Part shown: positions 1-8,713 of the stretch, piece by piece
Layout of the letters: each line of letters begins with the position of its first letter
Numbering within the stretch: position 1 is the stretch's first letter
From: Oleispirillum sp963668495
GTDB lineage: Bacteria > Pseudomonadota > Alphaproteobacteria > Rhodospirillales > Rhodospirillaceae
Direction of reading: 5' to 3'
DNA: 64,000 nucleotides
Assembly: GCA_963668495.1 (NCBI GenBank)
Contig: OY764545.1
Coordinates: forward strand, 1,116,001-1,180,000
The notes under the pieces: model-generated
Seen by the model: only the letters and a program-made list of their open reading frames with translations
What the model was told of the DNA's origin: nothing
Databases searched by the model: none
Program-made: the position numbers and the translations under genes

Positions 1-545
1 TGGCGGATCGTCGCGGTTCGCTGACCATTGATGACGAAGGCACCCCGGCAGAGCGTACGGTTCTGATCGAAGACGGTATCCTGAAAGGCTATATGCAAGA
101 TCGCATGAATGCTCGCCTGATGGGTGTTGCCACGACCGGGAATGGTCGCCGGGAAAGCCACGCCCACTGTCCGCTGCCGCGTATGACCAATACGGTGATG
201 ATGCCCGGAAACCAATCGCCGGAAGAGATTCTGGCAGGTGTGAAAGACGGTTTGTACGCGGTGAACTTTGGCGGTGGTCAGGTGGACATCACGTCCGGCA
301 AATTCGTTTTCTCTGCGTCTGAGGCGTACCTTGTGAAAAACGGCAAGATTGATGCTCCGGTCAAGGGCGCAACCCTGATCGGACATGGCCCAGATGTGCT
401 GACGCGGGTGTCGGCAATCGGCAACGACCTGAAGCTGGATTTGGGCGTGGGGACTTGCGGGAAAGCCGGGCAAGGCGTCCCGGTTGGCGTTGGGCAACCG
501 ACCTTGCGCATCGACGGCCTTACCGTTGGTGGTACGGCGGTTTAA
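1..545 (+). CDS. tldD: Metalloprotease TldD, C-terminal part (5' end outside window)
   Basis: About 180 C-terminal residues are visible in frame from base 3 to the TAA at 543-545. TldD pairs with PmbA/TldE as a cytoplasmic protease that processes or degrades small peptides and unfolded chains. The segment GNGRRESHAHCPLPRM, the following NTVMMPGN, and the glycine-rich end PTLRIDGLTVGG are typical of the TldD C-terminal domain. The HExxxH zinc site lies in the missing N-terminal part, so catalytic integrity cannot be judged. It converges on truA, 18 bases away, and I see no clear terminator between them. Confidence 0.9.
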   Translation, partial: ADRRGSLTIDDEGTPAERTVLIEDGILKGYMQDRMNARLMGVATTGNGRRESHAHCPLPRMTNTVMMPGNQSPEEILAGVKDGLYAVNFGGGQVDITSGKFVFSASEAYLVKNGKIDAPVKGATLIGHGPDVLTRVSAIGNDLKLDLGVGTCGKAGQGVPVGVGQPTLRIDGLTVGGTAV

Positions 546-563
546 CGAAAAGGTCCCCTGACC

Positions 564-1310
564 CTAGGTTTCAGGATAATAGGCCGCGAGGAAATATAGT
601 CCGGTGCTGGGGGCCGTTGGCCCTGCCGCGCTGCGGTTTTGGGCGTCCAATGCCTGTTGCACGTCGGCTTTGCTCCATTTCCCCAGCCCCACTTGATGCA
701 GGGTGCCGACCATATTGCGGACTTGGTGGTGCAGGAATGACCGTGCCGCCGTGCGAATTTCAATGATTTCACCGTTGCGGGTTACATCCAGCCGATCAAG
801 GGTCTTGATTGGGGATTTTGCCTGACAGGCAGTGGCACGGAACGATGTGAAATCGTGATGTCCGACCAGAACCTGTGCCGCATCGTGCATGGCTTGTGCA
901 TCCAGCGGGCGCGGCACCCACCATGCTCGTCCTCGCTCCAGAGCCAAGGGCGACGGGCGGTTGACGATGCGGAAAAGATAGGCCCGACCAATGCAGGAAA
1001 ACCGGGCATGAAAATCGTCGTCAACAATTTGTGCATCCAGAACCGCAATCGGGTGCGGTTTCAGATGGAAATTGATGGCGTTGCGAATACGTTCCGGCTC
1101 GTCGTCGCGAGGCAGGTCAAAATGCGCCACTTGCCCCAAGGCATGAACTCCGGCATCGGTCCGTCCAGATGCAGAGACAGTGCAAAACTGGCTGCAATAT
1201 TTCTGGATCGCTTCTTCCAGATGTTGCTGCACACTGGGGCCGTTGTCCTGACGCTGCCAGCCGACAAGGTCAGAACCATCATATTCAATGGTGATTTTTA
1301 TCCGTGGCAT
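564..1310 (-). CDS. truA: tRNA pseudouridine synthase A (positions 38-40)
   Basis: A 248-residue protein of normal TruA length. It isomerises uridines 38-40 in the anticodon stem of many tRNAs. The catalytic motif SGRTDAGVHALGQ is present, with the nucleophile Asp at about residue 52. Its ATG overlaps the fmt stop by one base (TGATG at 1308-1312), a sign of translational coupling. It is the last gene of def-fmt-truA, a translation-related operon order common in alphaproteobacteria. Confidence 0.96.
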   Translation of the reverse strand: MPRIKITIEYDGSDLVGWQRQDNGPSVQQHLEEAIQKYCSQFCTVSASGRTDAGVHALGQVAHFDLPRDDEPERIRNAINFHLKPHPIAVLDAQIVDDDFHARFSCIGRAYLFRIVNRPSPLALERGRAWWVPRPLDAQAMHDAAQVLVGHHDFTSFRATACQAKSPIKTLDRLDVTRNGEIIEIRTAARSFLHHQVRNMVGTLHQVGLGKWSKADVQQALDAQNRSAAGPTAPSTGLYFLAAYYPET

Positions 1311-2236
1311 CAGTCGAACTTTGTCCCGGTGGGTGTGGCGTGACCATTCAGGAACCCTGCCGCATCCGTGGCTTTACTCCCTGCAATCTGCAGAAACGTT
1401 AGCTGAACCGCACCGGAGCCACAGGCAACGGTCAGGCGATCATCAATGGTGGTTCCGGGGTTGCCACTGCCGTCACAGGCCACAGCATTCAGGACTTTTA
1501 ATCGCTTGCCCGCGTATTCACACCATGCACCGGGGAATGGGGACAGGCCACGAATGTGGGCGGAAACCTCGGTGGCTGGTTTCGACCAGTCAATGCGGGC
1601 TTCGGCTTTATCGATTTTCTGGGCATAGGTTACGCCGTCATTGGGCTGCGGCTCCGGGGTTGCAGTGCCGTTTGCAAGCATGGCAAGGGCATCAATGACC
1701 AAGCGTGCGCCAAGCTCCATCAACGCATCATGCAGGTCCGCAGTGGTGGTTGTGGCGGTTATGGGAACCGGAGCCTTCAACAGCATGTCGCCCGTATCCA
1801 GCCCTTCATCCATTTGCATGATGGTGATGCCGGTTTCCGCATCCTGCGCCATAATGGCGCGTTGGATCGGGGCCGCACCACGCCACCGAGGCAACAATGA
1901 TCCATGAATGTTGATACAGCCCAAACGCGGGGCATCCAGAACCGCCTTAGGCAACAAAAGACCGTAGGCCGCAACCACGGCAATATCCGCATTGAGTGCG
2001 GCGAATGCGGCTTGTTCCTCTGCCCCCTTCAGGGATGTGGGGCAATGCACGGGAATGCCCAGTTGATCCGCCAAAGCATGCACAGCAGAGGGTTTCAGCT
2101 TATATCCCCGGCCTGCCGGACGCGGTGGTTGGCTGTAAACAGCGACAACATCGTGAATGTCAGCCACGGTTTTCAGGGCGGCAGCAGCGAAATCCGGGGT
2201 GCCCATGAAGACTACGCGCAGGCGGGAAGAGGTCAT
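1310..2236 (-). CDS. fmt: Methionyl-tRNA formyltransferase
   Basis: Transfers a formyl group from 10-formyl-THF to initiator Met-tRNA. I place the start at 2236, giving 308 residues beginning MTSSRLRVVFMGTPDF, which is where the family fold begins. An in-frame upstream extension to 2413 runs back into def and has no family similarity. The catalytic triad matches the known Asn-His-Asp arrangement: N109 and H111 in CINIHGSLLP, and D147 in MDEGLDTGD. The SLLPRWRGAAPIQ signature is intact. It lies between def and truA, matching its role of formylating what Def later deformylates. Confidence 0.96.
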   Translation of the reverse strand: MTSSRLRVVFMGTPDFAAAALKTVADIHDVVAVYSQPPRPAGRGYKLKPSAVHALADQLGIPVHCPTSLKGAEEQAAFAALNADIAVVAAYGLLLPKAVLDAPRLGCINIHGSLLPRWRGAAPIQRAIMAQDAETGITIMQMDEGLDTGDMLLKAPVPITATTTTADLHDALMELGARLVIDALAMLANGTATPEPQPNDGVTYAQKIDKAEARIDWSKPATEVSAHIRGLSPFPGAWCEYAGKRLKVLNAVACDGSGNPGTTIDDRLTVACGSGAVQLTFLQIAGSKATDAAGFLNGHATPTGTKFD

Positions 2237-2286
2237 GTGGTGGAGCCTTTGGTTTATCTGACTGAAACGGAACGGGTACGGCGAGT

Positions 2287-2808
2287 CTAGTCTTCTTCGA
2301 CGGCGGATGATAAATGCTTCTTCAGCTTCCGCAGCAGCATGTTGCGCTTCAGATTGGACAGATGGTCGATGAACAAGGTGCCGTTCAGGTGGTCGATCTC
2401 GTGTTGCAAACAAGTTGCCAGCAGACCATCGGCGTCGATTTCCTGCGCCTGATTGTCGCGGTCGATATAGCGTACCTTAACGCATGACGGACGCTTGACC
2501 TCAGCATACTGTGACGGAACCGACAGACAGCCTTCCTCATAGGTATTGATGTCTTCGGATTCCCAGATCACTTCCGGGTTTGCCAGACACATGGGGGCAG
2601 GGTCTTCGTCTTTTCCGGCAACATCCAGCACGATTACCCGCTTTGAAACACCAACCTGTGGTGCGGCCAATCCGATACCGGGGGCTTCGTACATGGTTTC
2701 CAACATGTCATCCATCAACGTGCGGATGGCATCATCCACAGCTGCAACGGGTTCTGCCTTGGTTTTTAGGCACGGATGAGGGGTGACAAGAATGGGCATA
2801 ATCGCCAT
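2287..2808 (-). CDS. def: Peptide deformylase
   Basis: Removes the N-formyl group from nascent proteins. 173 residues from the ATG at 2808; a second ATG at 2799 (MPILVTPHP) is an alternative start. All three family motifs are intact: GIGLAAPQVG (residues 44-53), EGCLSVP with metal ligand C94, and QHEIDHLNG with ligands H136 and H140 and catalytic E137. An in-frame upstream extension to 2916 carries no family sequence. It is the first gene of the def-fmt-truA operon, with about 50 bases before fmt. Confidence 0.96.
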   Translation of the reverse strand: MAIMPILVTPHPCLKTKAEPVAAVDDAIRTLMDDMLETMYEAPGIGLAAPQVGVSKRVIVLDVAGKDEDPAPMCLANPEVIWESEDINTYEEGCLSVPSQYAEVKRPSCVKVRYIDRDNQAQEIDADGLLATCLQHEIDHLNGTLFIDHLSNLKRNMLLRKLKKHLSSAVEED

Positions 2809-2941
2809 GGTTCGGTAGGCTCCTGCTTTGCAATCGTTTCTCAACTTTGGAAATAGGGTGTTTTGCCCCTTCGCGTCAAGCAGTGCCTGCCGTATGCTGC
2901 CATGAACATTGGGCATTTATATGGAATAAGGTGAACGGGCT

Positions 2942-4114
2942 TTGGAAAGTCTCCAAAGGATGCAAGAGGTTGTTGGGCTTCTGCGCCATACGGAAGTACA
3001 GGCGCTGGTTTTTGTCGTGGCCTTGGCTGTGGCAGGGTTTGTGTGGTGGTTTGCCCGACGTCGGTCCGGGAGTCCATCTTCTGCCAGCACTGATCCGCTT
3101 ATGGCGGAACTGGTGGGGCGGATGGCACAAATGGCGGAAAGTCATGCTGCACAACAGTCCCGGCTGGCAGAGCGCATGCAGGCACAGGAACGGGTGTTGG
3201 CGCAGGTTCTGGATCAGGGACTGACAGAAGTGTCTCGTCGGGTCGGGGAAGGCCTGCAACAGGGAACGGATCGCACCACTGAAACCTTGCATGATTTGCG
3301 GGAACGCTTGGCCTTGATTGATGCGGCCCAGAATAACTTGCGAACCTTGTCAGAACAGGTGGTCGGGCTGCAGGATATTTTGTCCAATAAACAGGCGCGC
3401 GGCGCGTTCGGGGAAGTTCAGCTTCATGATATTGTGGCGGCTGCTTTGCCTCAGGATGCCTATGGGTTTCAGGTAACTTTATCCAATGGTCGCCGTGCGG
3501 ACTGCATGATCTTGTTGCCAAATCCTCCCGGTCCGATTGCGGTGGATGCCAAGTTCCCATTGAATGGGTATCAGGCGTATCGTAATGCGGAAACCGATGC
3601 TGAACGCAAAGCCGGGGCCAAGCAGTTTCGGGATGATGTGATCAAGCATGTAAAGGATATTGCCGCGCGTTATATCCTTCCGGGGGAGACGGCGGAATCT
3701 GCCCTGATGTTTCTGCCGTCAGAGGCCGTGTATGCGGAACTTCATGCTACGTTCCGGGAAGTGATTGACTTGTCATATCAACATCGGGTGTGGATTGTGT
3801 CACCGACAACGTTGATGGCAACGCTGAATACGGTACGTGCGGTCTTGAAGGATGTGCATATGCGCAAGCATGCCGGGACCATTCAGCGAGAGGTCGGCGC
3901 ATTGATGCAAGATGTCCAGCGTTTGGATGGGCGGTTGCAGGGGCTATTTGGGCGAGTGGATCAGATGCAGCGCGAGATTCCACAGGTACAGGCATCCATG
4001 AATAAAATCATTGGGCGCGCCCAGAAAATTGAGGCGGTCCAATTGGGGGAAGACACTCAGCCGGAGTTGTTTGAAGCTCAAGTTTCTCGGCTGCGTCAGG
4101 AAGGTGCGGAATGA
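2942..4114 (+). CDS. rmuC: DNA recombination protein RmuC homologue
   Basis: 390 residues with an N-terminal membrane anchor (about residues 18-40, QALVFVVALAVAGFVWWFAR), a long coiled-coil stretch (about 50-130), and a conserved C-terminal PD-(D/E)XK-type nuclease core. The RmuC signature GAFGEVQLHDIV, the segment VDAKFPLNGYQAY and MFLPSEAVYAEL are all visible. RmuC limits inversions at short repeats and may act on DNA ends. The start is a TTG preceded by AAGGTGA about 8 bases upstream; an ATG six codons in has poorer spacing. Its stop overlaps the next gene by four bases (ATGA), so the two are co-translated. Confidence 0.92.
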   Translation: MESLQRMQEVVGLLRHTEVQALVFVVALAVAGFVWWFARRRSGSPSSASTDPLMAELVGRMAQMAESHAAQQSRLAERMQAQERVLAQVLDQGLTEVSRRVGEGLQQGTDRTTETLHDLRERLALIDAAQNNLRTLSEQVVGLQDILSNKQARGAFGEVQLHDIVAAALPQDAYGFQVTLSNGRRADCMILLPNPPGPIAVDAKFPLNGYQAYRNAETDAERKAGAKQFRDDVIKHVKDIAARYILPGETAESALMFLPSEAVYAELHATFREVIDLSYQHRVWIVSPTTLMATLNTVRAVLKDVHMRKHAGTIQREVGALMQDVQRLDGRLQGLFGRVDQMQREIPQVQASMNKIIGRAQKIEAVQLGEDTQPELFEAQVSRLRQEGAE

Positions 4115-4569
4115 TGATCGAAATCCAGCCGTTGCAATGGGCCGCGTTTGGCGGTGTTTTGTGCGCTATTGGTATGCTTAAGGATTGGTCGGTCATTCGC
4201 GCCCTTGGCATTGGTGCCATGGTCACAGGGGCCGCAAGCTGGGGGTTGCGCCATGATGGCCCGATCTTTCAACTCATCATGTGGGTTGGGTTCAGCTTCT
4301 TGTCATGGAAGGGCGGTCGCCGCCGGGAATTGATGGAAGTCTCCCGCCGTTTGGGTAGCAAACGGTACGGTGTTGGGTTGATCGGTCGGATTGCCGAAGT
4401 GTCTCAAGCCATTGAAAACGGCAAAGGGAAAGTCCGTATTGGTGATCAGGAATGGGATGCCCGTGGGCCGGATGCAGCTTTGGGAACGCAGGTTAAAATC
4501 ACCGGACAGATTGAGGGCATTGTCAAGGTCAAGCCCTATGAGCCCATGAAACCCGAAACAAGCGGGTAA
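4111..4569 (+). CDS. Small membrane protein with NfeD-like OB-fold domain
   Basis: 152 residues. Three hydrophobic segments lie at about 8-22, 30-46 and 52-66. A soluble tail after about residue 85 (GLIGRIAEVSQAIENGKGKV then GDQEWDARGPD) has the layout of the NfeD C-terminal OB-fold: Gly-rich strand, then a strand with a W-x-A motif. NfeD-type proteins usually partner stomatin/SPFH proteins, but none lies nearby. Overlap with rmuC (ATGA at 4111-4114) suggests a shared transcript and perhaps a membrane role linked to RmuC. The domain call is from pattern only; the function is unknown. Confidence 0.7.
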   Translation: MMIEIQPLQWAAFGGVLCAIGMLKDWSVIRALGIGAMVTGAASWGLRHDGPIFQLIMWVGFSFLSWKGGRRRELMEVSRRLGSKRYGVGLIGRIAEVSQAIENGKGKVRIGDQEWDARGPDAALGTQVKITGQIEGIVKVKPYEPMKPETSG

Positions 4570-4649
4570 TCAACTGGACCTTTGCAAAAGGGTGGCGTAT
4601 ACCCGTGCCTCGTCCCCTTTACAGACATTGAAGAAAACAGGAGCCCCGT

Positions 4650-5279
4650 GTGTTTGAAACGGTCTTGGTCTCTTTTGCCACCATTTTTGCCACCATCGGT
4701 CCTTTTGACGTTGCGCTGGTTTTTGCATCGCTGACGGCGCGTCATACGCCGAAGGAGCGCACGGCGACGGCTGTCCGTGGCATTGCTATTTCGACCGGGA
4801 TTCTGTTGGTATTTGCCGCATGCGGTGAATCATTGCTGAAGCTGTTTGGGATTTCATTGCCGGCGTTACGGATCGGCGGTGGTATCTTGTTGATGATGAT
4901 TGCCATTGATCTTGCGTTTGCCAAGACCTCTGGTGCCATGACCACGACCGATCAGGAAAACGAAGAAGCCCGCATGAAATCGGATATTGCCACCTTCCCG
5001 CTGGCAACGCCGTTGATTGCAGGGCCGGGGGCCATGGGGGCTGTGGTGCTGTTGATGGCGGAAGCTGAAACCGCCATGGAATCCGCCATGGTCATTCTTG
5101 GTCTGTTATCCGTGTTGATCTTTACTTTGGTCTGCTTGCTGCTGGGGGCGCAAGTGCAAAAGAAATTGGGACGGATTGGTGCCGATGTGGTTGCACGGGT
5201 GTTCGGTGTACTGTTGGCAGGGCTGGCAGTGCAGTTCATTCTGGATGGCTTGGCGCATACGCCGTTGTTCGGCGGCTGA
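4650..5279 (+). CDS. MarC family integral membrane protein
   Basis: 209 residues with about six hydrophobic segments. The MarC hallmarks are the N-terminal TIGPFDVALVFASL (family: ..PiGaipiFlsL) and RIGGGILLMMIAIDL. Despite the name, MarC proteins have no proven role in multidrug resistance and their substrate is unknown. The start is GTG with AGGAG seven bases upstream (4639-4643). It stands alone, 80 bases after the NfeD-like gene, and converges on the diguanylate cyclase gene 20 bases away. Confidence 0.88.
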   Translation: MFETVLVSFATIFATIGPFDVALVFASLTARHTPKERTATAVRGIAISTGILLVFAACGESLLKLFGISLPALRIGGGILLMMIAIDLAFAKTSGAMTTTDQENEEARMKSDIATFPLATPLIAGPGAMGAVVLLMAEAETAMESAMVILGLLSVLIFTLVCLLLGAQVQKKLGRIGADVVARVFGVLLAGLAVQFILDGLAHTPLFGG

Positions 5280-5298
5280 CCCGCCGTTGGGGGCCTCA

Positions 5299-6921
5299 TC
5301 AATCCATGATGGGGATGTGCCGGGCTGAATCATAAAAGGCATAGTCATTTCGCCCGGCCTGTTTGACCGCATACATGGCAGCATCGGAATTGCGCAGCAG
5401 GTCTTCGACGTTGGTTCCATCGTCCGGGTAACAGGCAATGCCAATACTGGTGCCAATGGTGATGGCGATATCAGAAATCTGCATGGGTTTTTGTACGTCG
5501 TGGAGTACGCGGGTTGCGGCATCCTGCAAATCTTTTCGACCGTGTACATCCACCATCAGGATCAGGAATTCGTCACCGCCACAGCGTGCGACAATATCTC
5601 CCCTGCGTACAATGCCGGATAATCGTTCAGCGACTTCAATTAACACCAGATCACCAACCGCGTGACCATAGGTGTCATTAATTGGTTTAAAGCCATCCAA
5701 GTCAACGAACAATAGACCCATCTGGGTGCTGTTGCGTTCGGCTTGATAGAGATGCTTACTGGCAAATTCTTCAAAATAGCGACGGTTGGGTAAGTTGGTT
5801 AGCGCATCATAACGTGCCATATGTCGCAGACGTTCCCGTGATGCGCGCAGATGCCGATTGAGGGATATGTTGCGAAGCAAAAGGACTGCAAGCACCAGCA
5901 TTAGGACCAGCATACTCATGGTTTCAAGTTTAAAGCTGTCCCAAAGCTCATGTAGGCTGATGTCCCCCAAATTATCATATGGCGGCAGCCTCAGGTCGCG
6001 CAGAACATCATGTACGGGCTGGTAATTGGCGGGGATGGTCCAGCCCTTGATGTTGGCTTTTTGGGCGGCAGGGTGGTCTTCCGGCATACTTATTAATGCT
6101 ACGGCGACCTTTTCTGCCAGATCTCGCGGCGTGGAAGGCAGTCGTGCCAAGGGCCATTCCGGATATAGGGGCGTGCTGCGGCGGATATCACATGGAAGTT
6201 CGTTAGGATTTTTTGCTGTCGTGGGGCATGCCTCATGAATGACGTGAATGTCGTTTGTGCTGATCTGCCTTTCGTTTGCCAGCCGTTCCAAAGTATCTGT
6301 TCGCGCAATGCCGATGTCATAAGTCCCGTTAATGACGGACATGATTACGGCGTCATGTGTGCCAAGGAAGTCCAGACGCTCAAAGTGAGTGAAAGGATCT
6401 ATGCCGTGCTTGTGAAATTCATGCCATGCAGTGATCCAGCCACCGAATGATTGTTTGTTAACGGCAGCGACACGTTTTCCGACGGCGTCTTCAATACTGT
6501 TAATTTCTGTATTTCCGGCTTTGGTAAAGATCAGGCTGCCAAAGGATGTCGCAGGACTGCCATTGGCATCGTTTTTCAGGGTAACGATGCGGCTGATTTT
6601 GGCCGTTGCCTGTAATTGTACGTAGATGCCAGGGTTAACCAACAGAAAGTCAATGCGTTTTGATTCGACCGCTGCGTCAATGGCACTGAAATCCAGCGGA
6701 TAGATCACAAACTTGTGGTTTGGAATCTGCTCCGTCAGATAGTCTGCAACAGGTTGCCAGCGTTGCATGGTCTTGAGGTTGCCACGTTTGGCAAGGACGC
6801 CGATAGAGGTATCTGCTGCAATGGCTGCGGGCCAAGGCAAAAGGCACGAACACACGAACACGCACCAAATATAGGCGCAGAGTTTCTTGAGGAATGTGGT
6901 CGTTGCTTTTCCCTGAAACAT
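5299..6921 (-). CDS. Diguanylate cyclase with PhnD-like periplasmic sensor domain
   Basis: 540 residues from the ATG at 6921; an in-frame ATG at 6930 and a TTG at 6957 are weaker choices. Order: signal sequence (about 1-36, ending AAIAA), a periplasmic substrate-binding domain of the PhnD/phosphonate-binding type (about 38-310; SIGVLAKRGN, FLLVNPGIYVQL, GSLIF), one transmembrane helix (about 335-355, MSMLVLMLVLAVLLL), then a GGDEF domain. The catalytic CGGDEF is intact at about 447-452, and an RRGD inhibitory c-di-GMP site sits five residues before it. It should make c-di-GMP in response to a periplasmic ligand; the ligand is unknown. It is monocistronic and divergent from asd. Confidence 0.92.
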   Translation of the reverse strand: MFQGKATTTFLKKLCAYIWCVFVCSCLLPWPAAIAADTSIGVLAKRGNLKTMQRWQPVADYLTEQIPNHKFVIYPLDFSAIDAAVESKRIDFLLVNPGIYVQLQATAKISRIVTLKNDANGSPATSFGSLIFTKAGNTEINSIEDAVGKRVAAVNKQSFGGWITAWHEFHKHGIDPFTHFERLDFLGTHDAVIMSVINGTYDIGIARTDTLERLANERQISTNDIHVIHEACPTTAKNPNELPCDIRRSTPLYPEWPLARLPSTPRDLAEKVAVALISMPEDHPAAQKANIKGWTIPANYQPVHDVLRDLRLPPYDNLGDISLHELWDSFKLETMSMLVLMLVLAVLLLRNISLNRHLRASRERLRHMARYDALTNLPNRRYFEEFASKHLYQAERNSTQMGLLFVDLDGFKPINDTYGHAVGDLVLIEVAERLSGIVRRGDIVARCGGDEFLILMVDVHGRKDLQDAATRVLHDVQKPMQISDIAITIGTSIGIACYPDDGTNVEDLLRNSDAAMYAVKQAGRNDYAFYDSARHIPIMD

Positions 6922-7088
6922 GACGGACATCCAAGTAATAGTTTGTCCTGACTCCAAAATAAGTGTCGCACTTAAATCGCGTTTGGAAAAGACTTTGCTG
7001 AAAAACCTAAGGTTTTATTTGTGTGCAGAAACCAGCCAATATATACAATTCGGTAAAATTCGTGGATCGGAAGATCAAGTTCTCTTGA

Positions 7089-7145
7089 ACCCGGACACAA
7101 GGCACCGTAGGCTCTGTCGGTCCGGGCGAACCGGACGAAGGGAGC
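7089..7145 (+). promoter_or_regulatory. Structured leader candidate upstream of asd
   Basis: A perfect 6-bp stem GTCCGG/CCGGAC with loop GCGAA lies at 7120-7136. It can be enclosed by GCTC (7111-7114) pairing with GAGC (7142-7145). It ends about 33 bases before the asd ATG at 7179. asd is riboswitch-controlled in some other bacteria, but this does not match the lysine or glycine aptamers as I know them. It may be an attenuator, an mRNA stabiliser or chance. Confidence 0.35.
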
Positions 7146-7178
7146 ACTACAATTCTTAAAAAAAGTGAGTAATTAAAA

Positions 7179-8201
7179 ATGGGTGAAGATAACCTCAACG
7201 CGAAAACCTACAGCGTAGGTGTGGTCGGTGCAACGGGTGCCGTTGGCGTAGAAATGGTTAATGTCCTGAAAGACCGTGGTTTTCCGGTTGGTGAATTGAC
7301 ATTGTTTGCCTCCGAACGGTCGGCAGGCACAACAATGACCACAGCATTCGGTCCAAAGACAGTCACCCTGTTCTCTGTTGAGGCCGCTAAAGCATGTGAC
7401 ATTGTTTTCTTGGCGGTTTCCGGTGATTTTTCCAAGGCCCACGCCAAAGAAATCGCGGAATCTGCAGTTGTTATCGATAACAGTTCTGCGTGGCGGTTAA
7501 GTGACGAAGTTCCGCTGATTGTACCGGAAATTAACGGTCATCTTGCCAAGACTGCGCGCTTGATCGCGAATCCGAATTGCACGACCGCAATCGCGGCTGT
7601 TGCCTTATGGCCTTTGCATAAGGCTTTTGGTTTGAAAAAGGTGATGGTTTCCACCTATCAGGCTGCATCTGGTGCCGGTGCTCCGGGCATGGCAGAACTC
7701 GAAGACGGGATTCTTGCCGGGGCTCGTGGCGAACCGATCAAGAACGAAGTGTTTGCGCATCCGTTGCCTTATAACGTGATTCCGCACATTGATGTCTTCC
7801 AAGACAACCTTTACACTAAGGAAGAAATGAAGGTTTCACTGGAGACCCGCAAAATCTTTGGTGAATCCGGGTTGCCGATTTCCTGTACCGCAGTGCGTAT
7901 CCCGACATTACGGGCGCATTCCGAAGCCATCATTGTTGAAACGGATAAACCGGTTTCACGCGAAACGGCCCTTGCGGTTTTGAAGGCTGCACCCGGCGTA
8001 AAGGTGGTTGATGATCCGCACAACAATCAATATCCGATGCCGTTGACCGCGACCAAAGCCTATGATGTGGAAGTGGGCCGTGTTCGCAACAACATCGTAT
8101 TCGGTGAGAACGGATTGGAATTCTTTGTTTGTGGCGATCAACTATTGAAAGGTGCGGCACTGAATGCTGTACAGATTGCGGAAGCTGCAATTGTTTCCTG
8201 A
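7179..8201 (+). CDS. asd: Aspartate-semialdehyde dehydrogenase
   Basis: 340 residues, full length. It reduces aspartyl-phosphate to aspartate semialdehyde with NADPH, the branch point to lysine/diaminopimelate, threonine and methionine. The N-terminal NADP fold GVVGATGAVGVEMV is present, and the catalytic Cys is C134 in ANPNCTTAIAA. The substrate-binding region AASGAGAPGMAELEDG and the later KVMVSTYQ are also intact. A strong terminator follows and the upstream gene is divergent, so it is a single-gene unit, possibly with a structured leader. Confidence 0.96.
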   Translation: MGEDNLNAKTYSVGVVGATGAVGVEMVNVLKDRGFPVGELTLFASERSAGTTMTTAFGPKTVTLFSVEAAKACDIVFLAVSGDFSKAHAKEIAESAVVIDNSSAWRLSDEVPLIVPEINGHLAKTARLIANPNCTTAIAAVALWPLHKAFGLKKVMVSTYQAASGAGAPGMAELEDGILAGARGEPIKNEVFAHPLPYNVIPHIDVFQDNLYTKEEMKVSLETRKIFGESGLPISCTAVRIPTLRAHSEAIIVETDKPVSRETALAVLKAAPGVKVVDDPHNNQYPMPLTATKAYDVEVGRVRNNIVFGENGLEFFVCGDQLLKGAALNAVQIAEAAIVS

Positions 8202-8233
8202 TCTTGGCTCAATCCTGTTCAGTTGAAATATCG

Positions 8234-8267
8234 TTAAGAAAAGCCGCCAGAGTGCGGCTTTTCTTAA
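8234..8267 (+). terminator. Rho-independent terminator after asd
   Basis: A 14-bp perfect inverted repeat (TTAAGAAAAGCCGC, 8234-8247, with its complement at 8254-8267) and a 6-base loop. The T-rich descending arm supplies the U-tract; the A-rich ascending arm would let it work in both directions. Confidence 0.88.
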
Positions 8268-8713
8268 TTGAGCGTGCCGTTACTGTTTTTGGTGCCAATG
8301 ATTTGGTGGCTCGGTAACATTTTTTTGCATGAAAATTCACCTGTGATGAGTATCACAAGGTAAAAAGCAATTATAGATTGGTGAATTACCCGCTTCAAAG
8401 TGCCCATGGCGCGCTTTTCATGACGAGTCGGACGAATTTTCAGGGTTTGTATGTTGGTTTCGCATAAATGTAGTAACATTATAACGTTTTATTTGTTTAT
8501 GGGCGTTTGATATCTTGCTGAAACCAATCGGAAAAAAGATTGACCGATATCATGCAGGAATAAACGCGTAAGTTATTTTGTGTTTGATGTTGATAACGTC
8601 TGAGGCGAGGGGCACCATACTCAATGTGTGCGTGTCATTTTTATGGCTCTGAAAATGAGACACTCCGAGTTGGTATTGGGTAATCGGGAACGATCCGCAA
8701 CGTGGAGGTTATC
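8268..8713. other. Intergenic region before MCP gene
   Basis: About 445 bases, AT-richer than the flanks, with no open reading frame of convincing quality on either strand. It must hold the promoter of the MCP gene, whose Shine-Dalgarno (GGAGG, 8703-8707) is the only element I can name. I could not assign -35/-10 boxes with confidence. Confidence 0.5.

Noticed and set aside
2809..2916. N-terminal extension of def
   Set aside because: The added residues have no deformylase similarity; the ATG at 2808 fits the family length.
8268..8713. Short frames in the intergenic region before the first MCP, including one at 8264-8479 minus
   Set aside because: No ribosome site or recognisable product; composition is like non-coding DNA.
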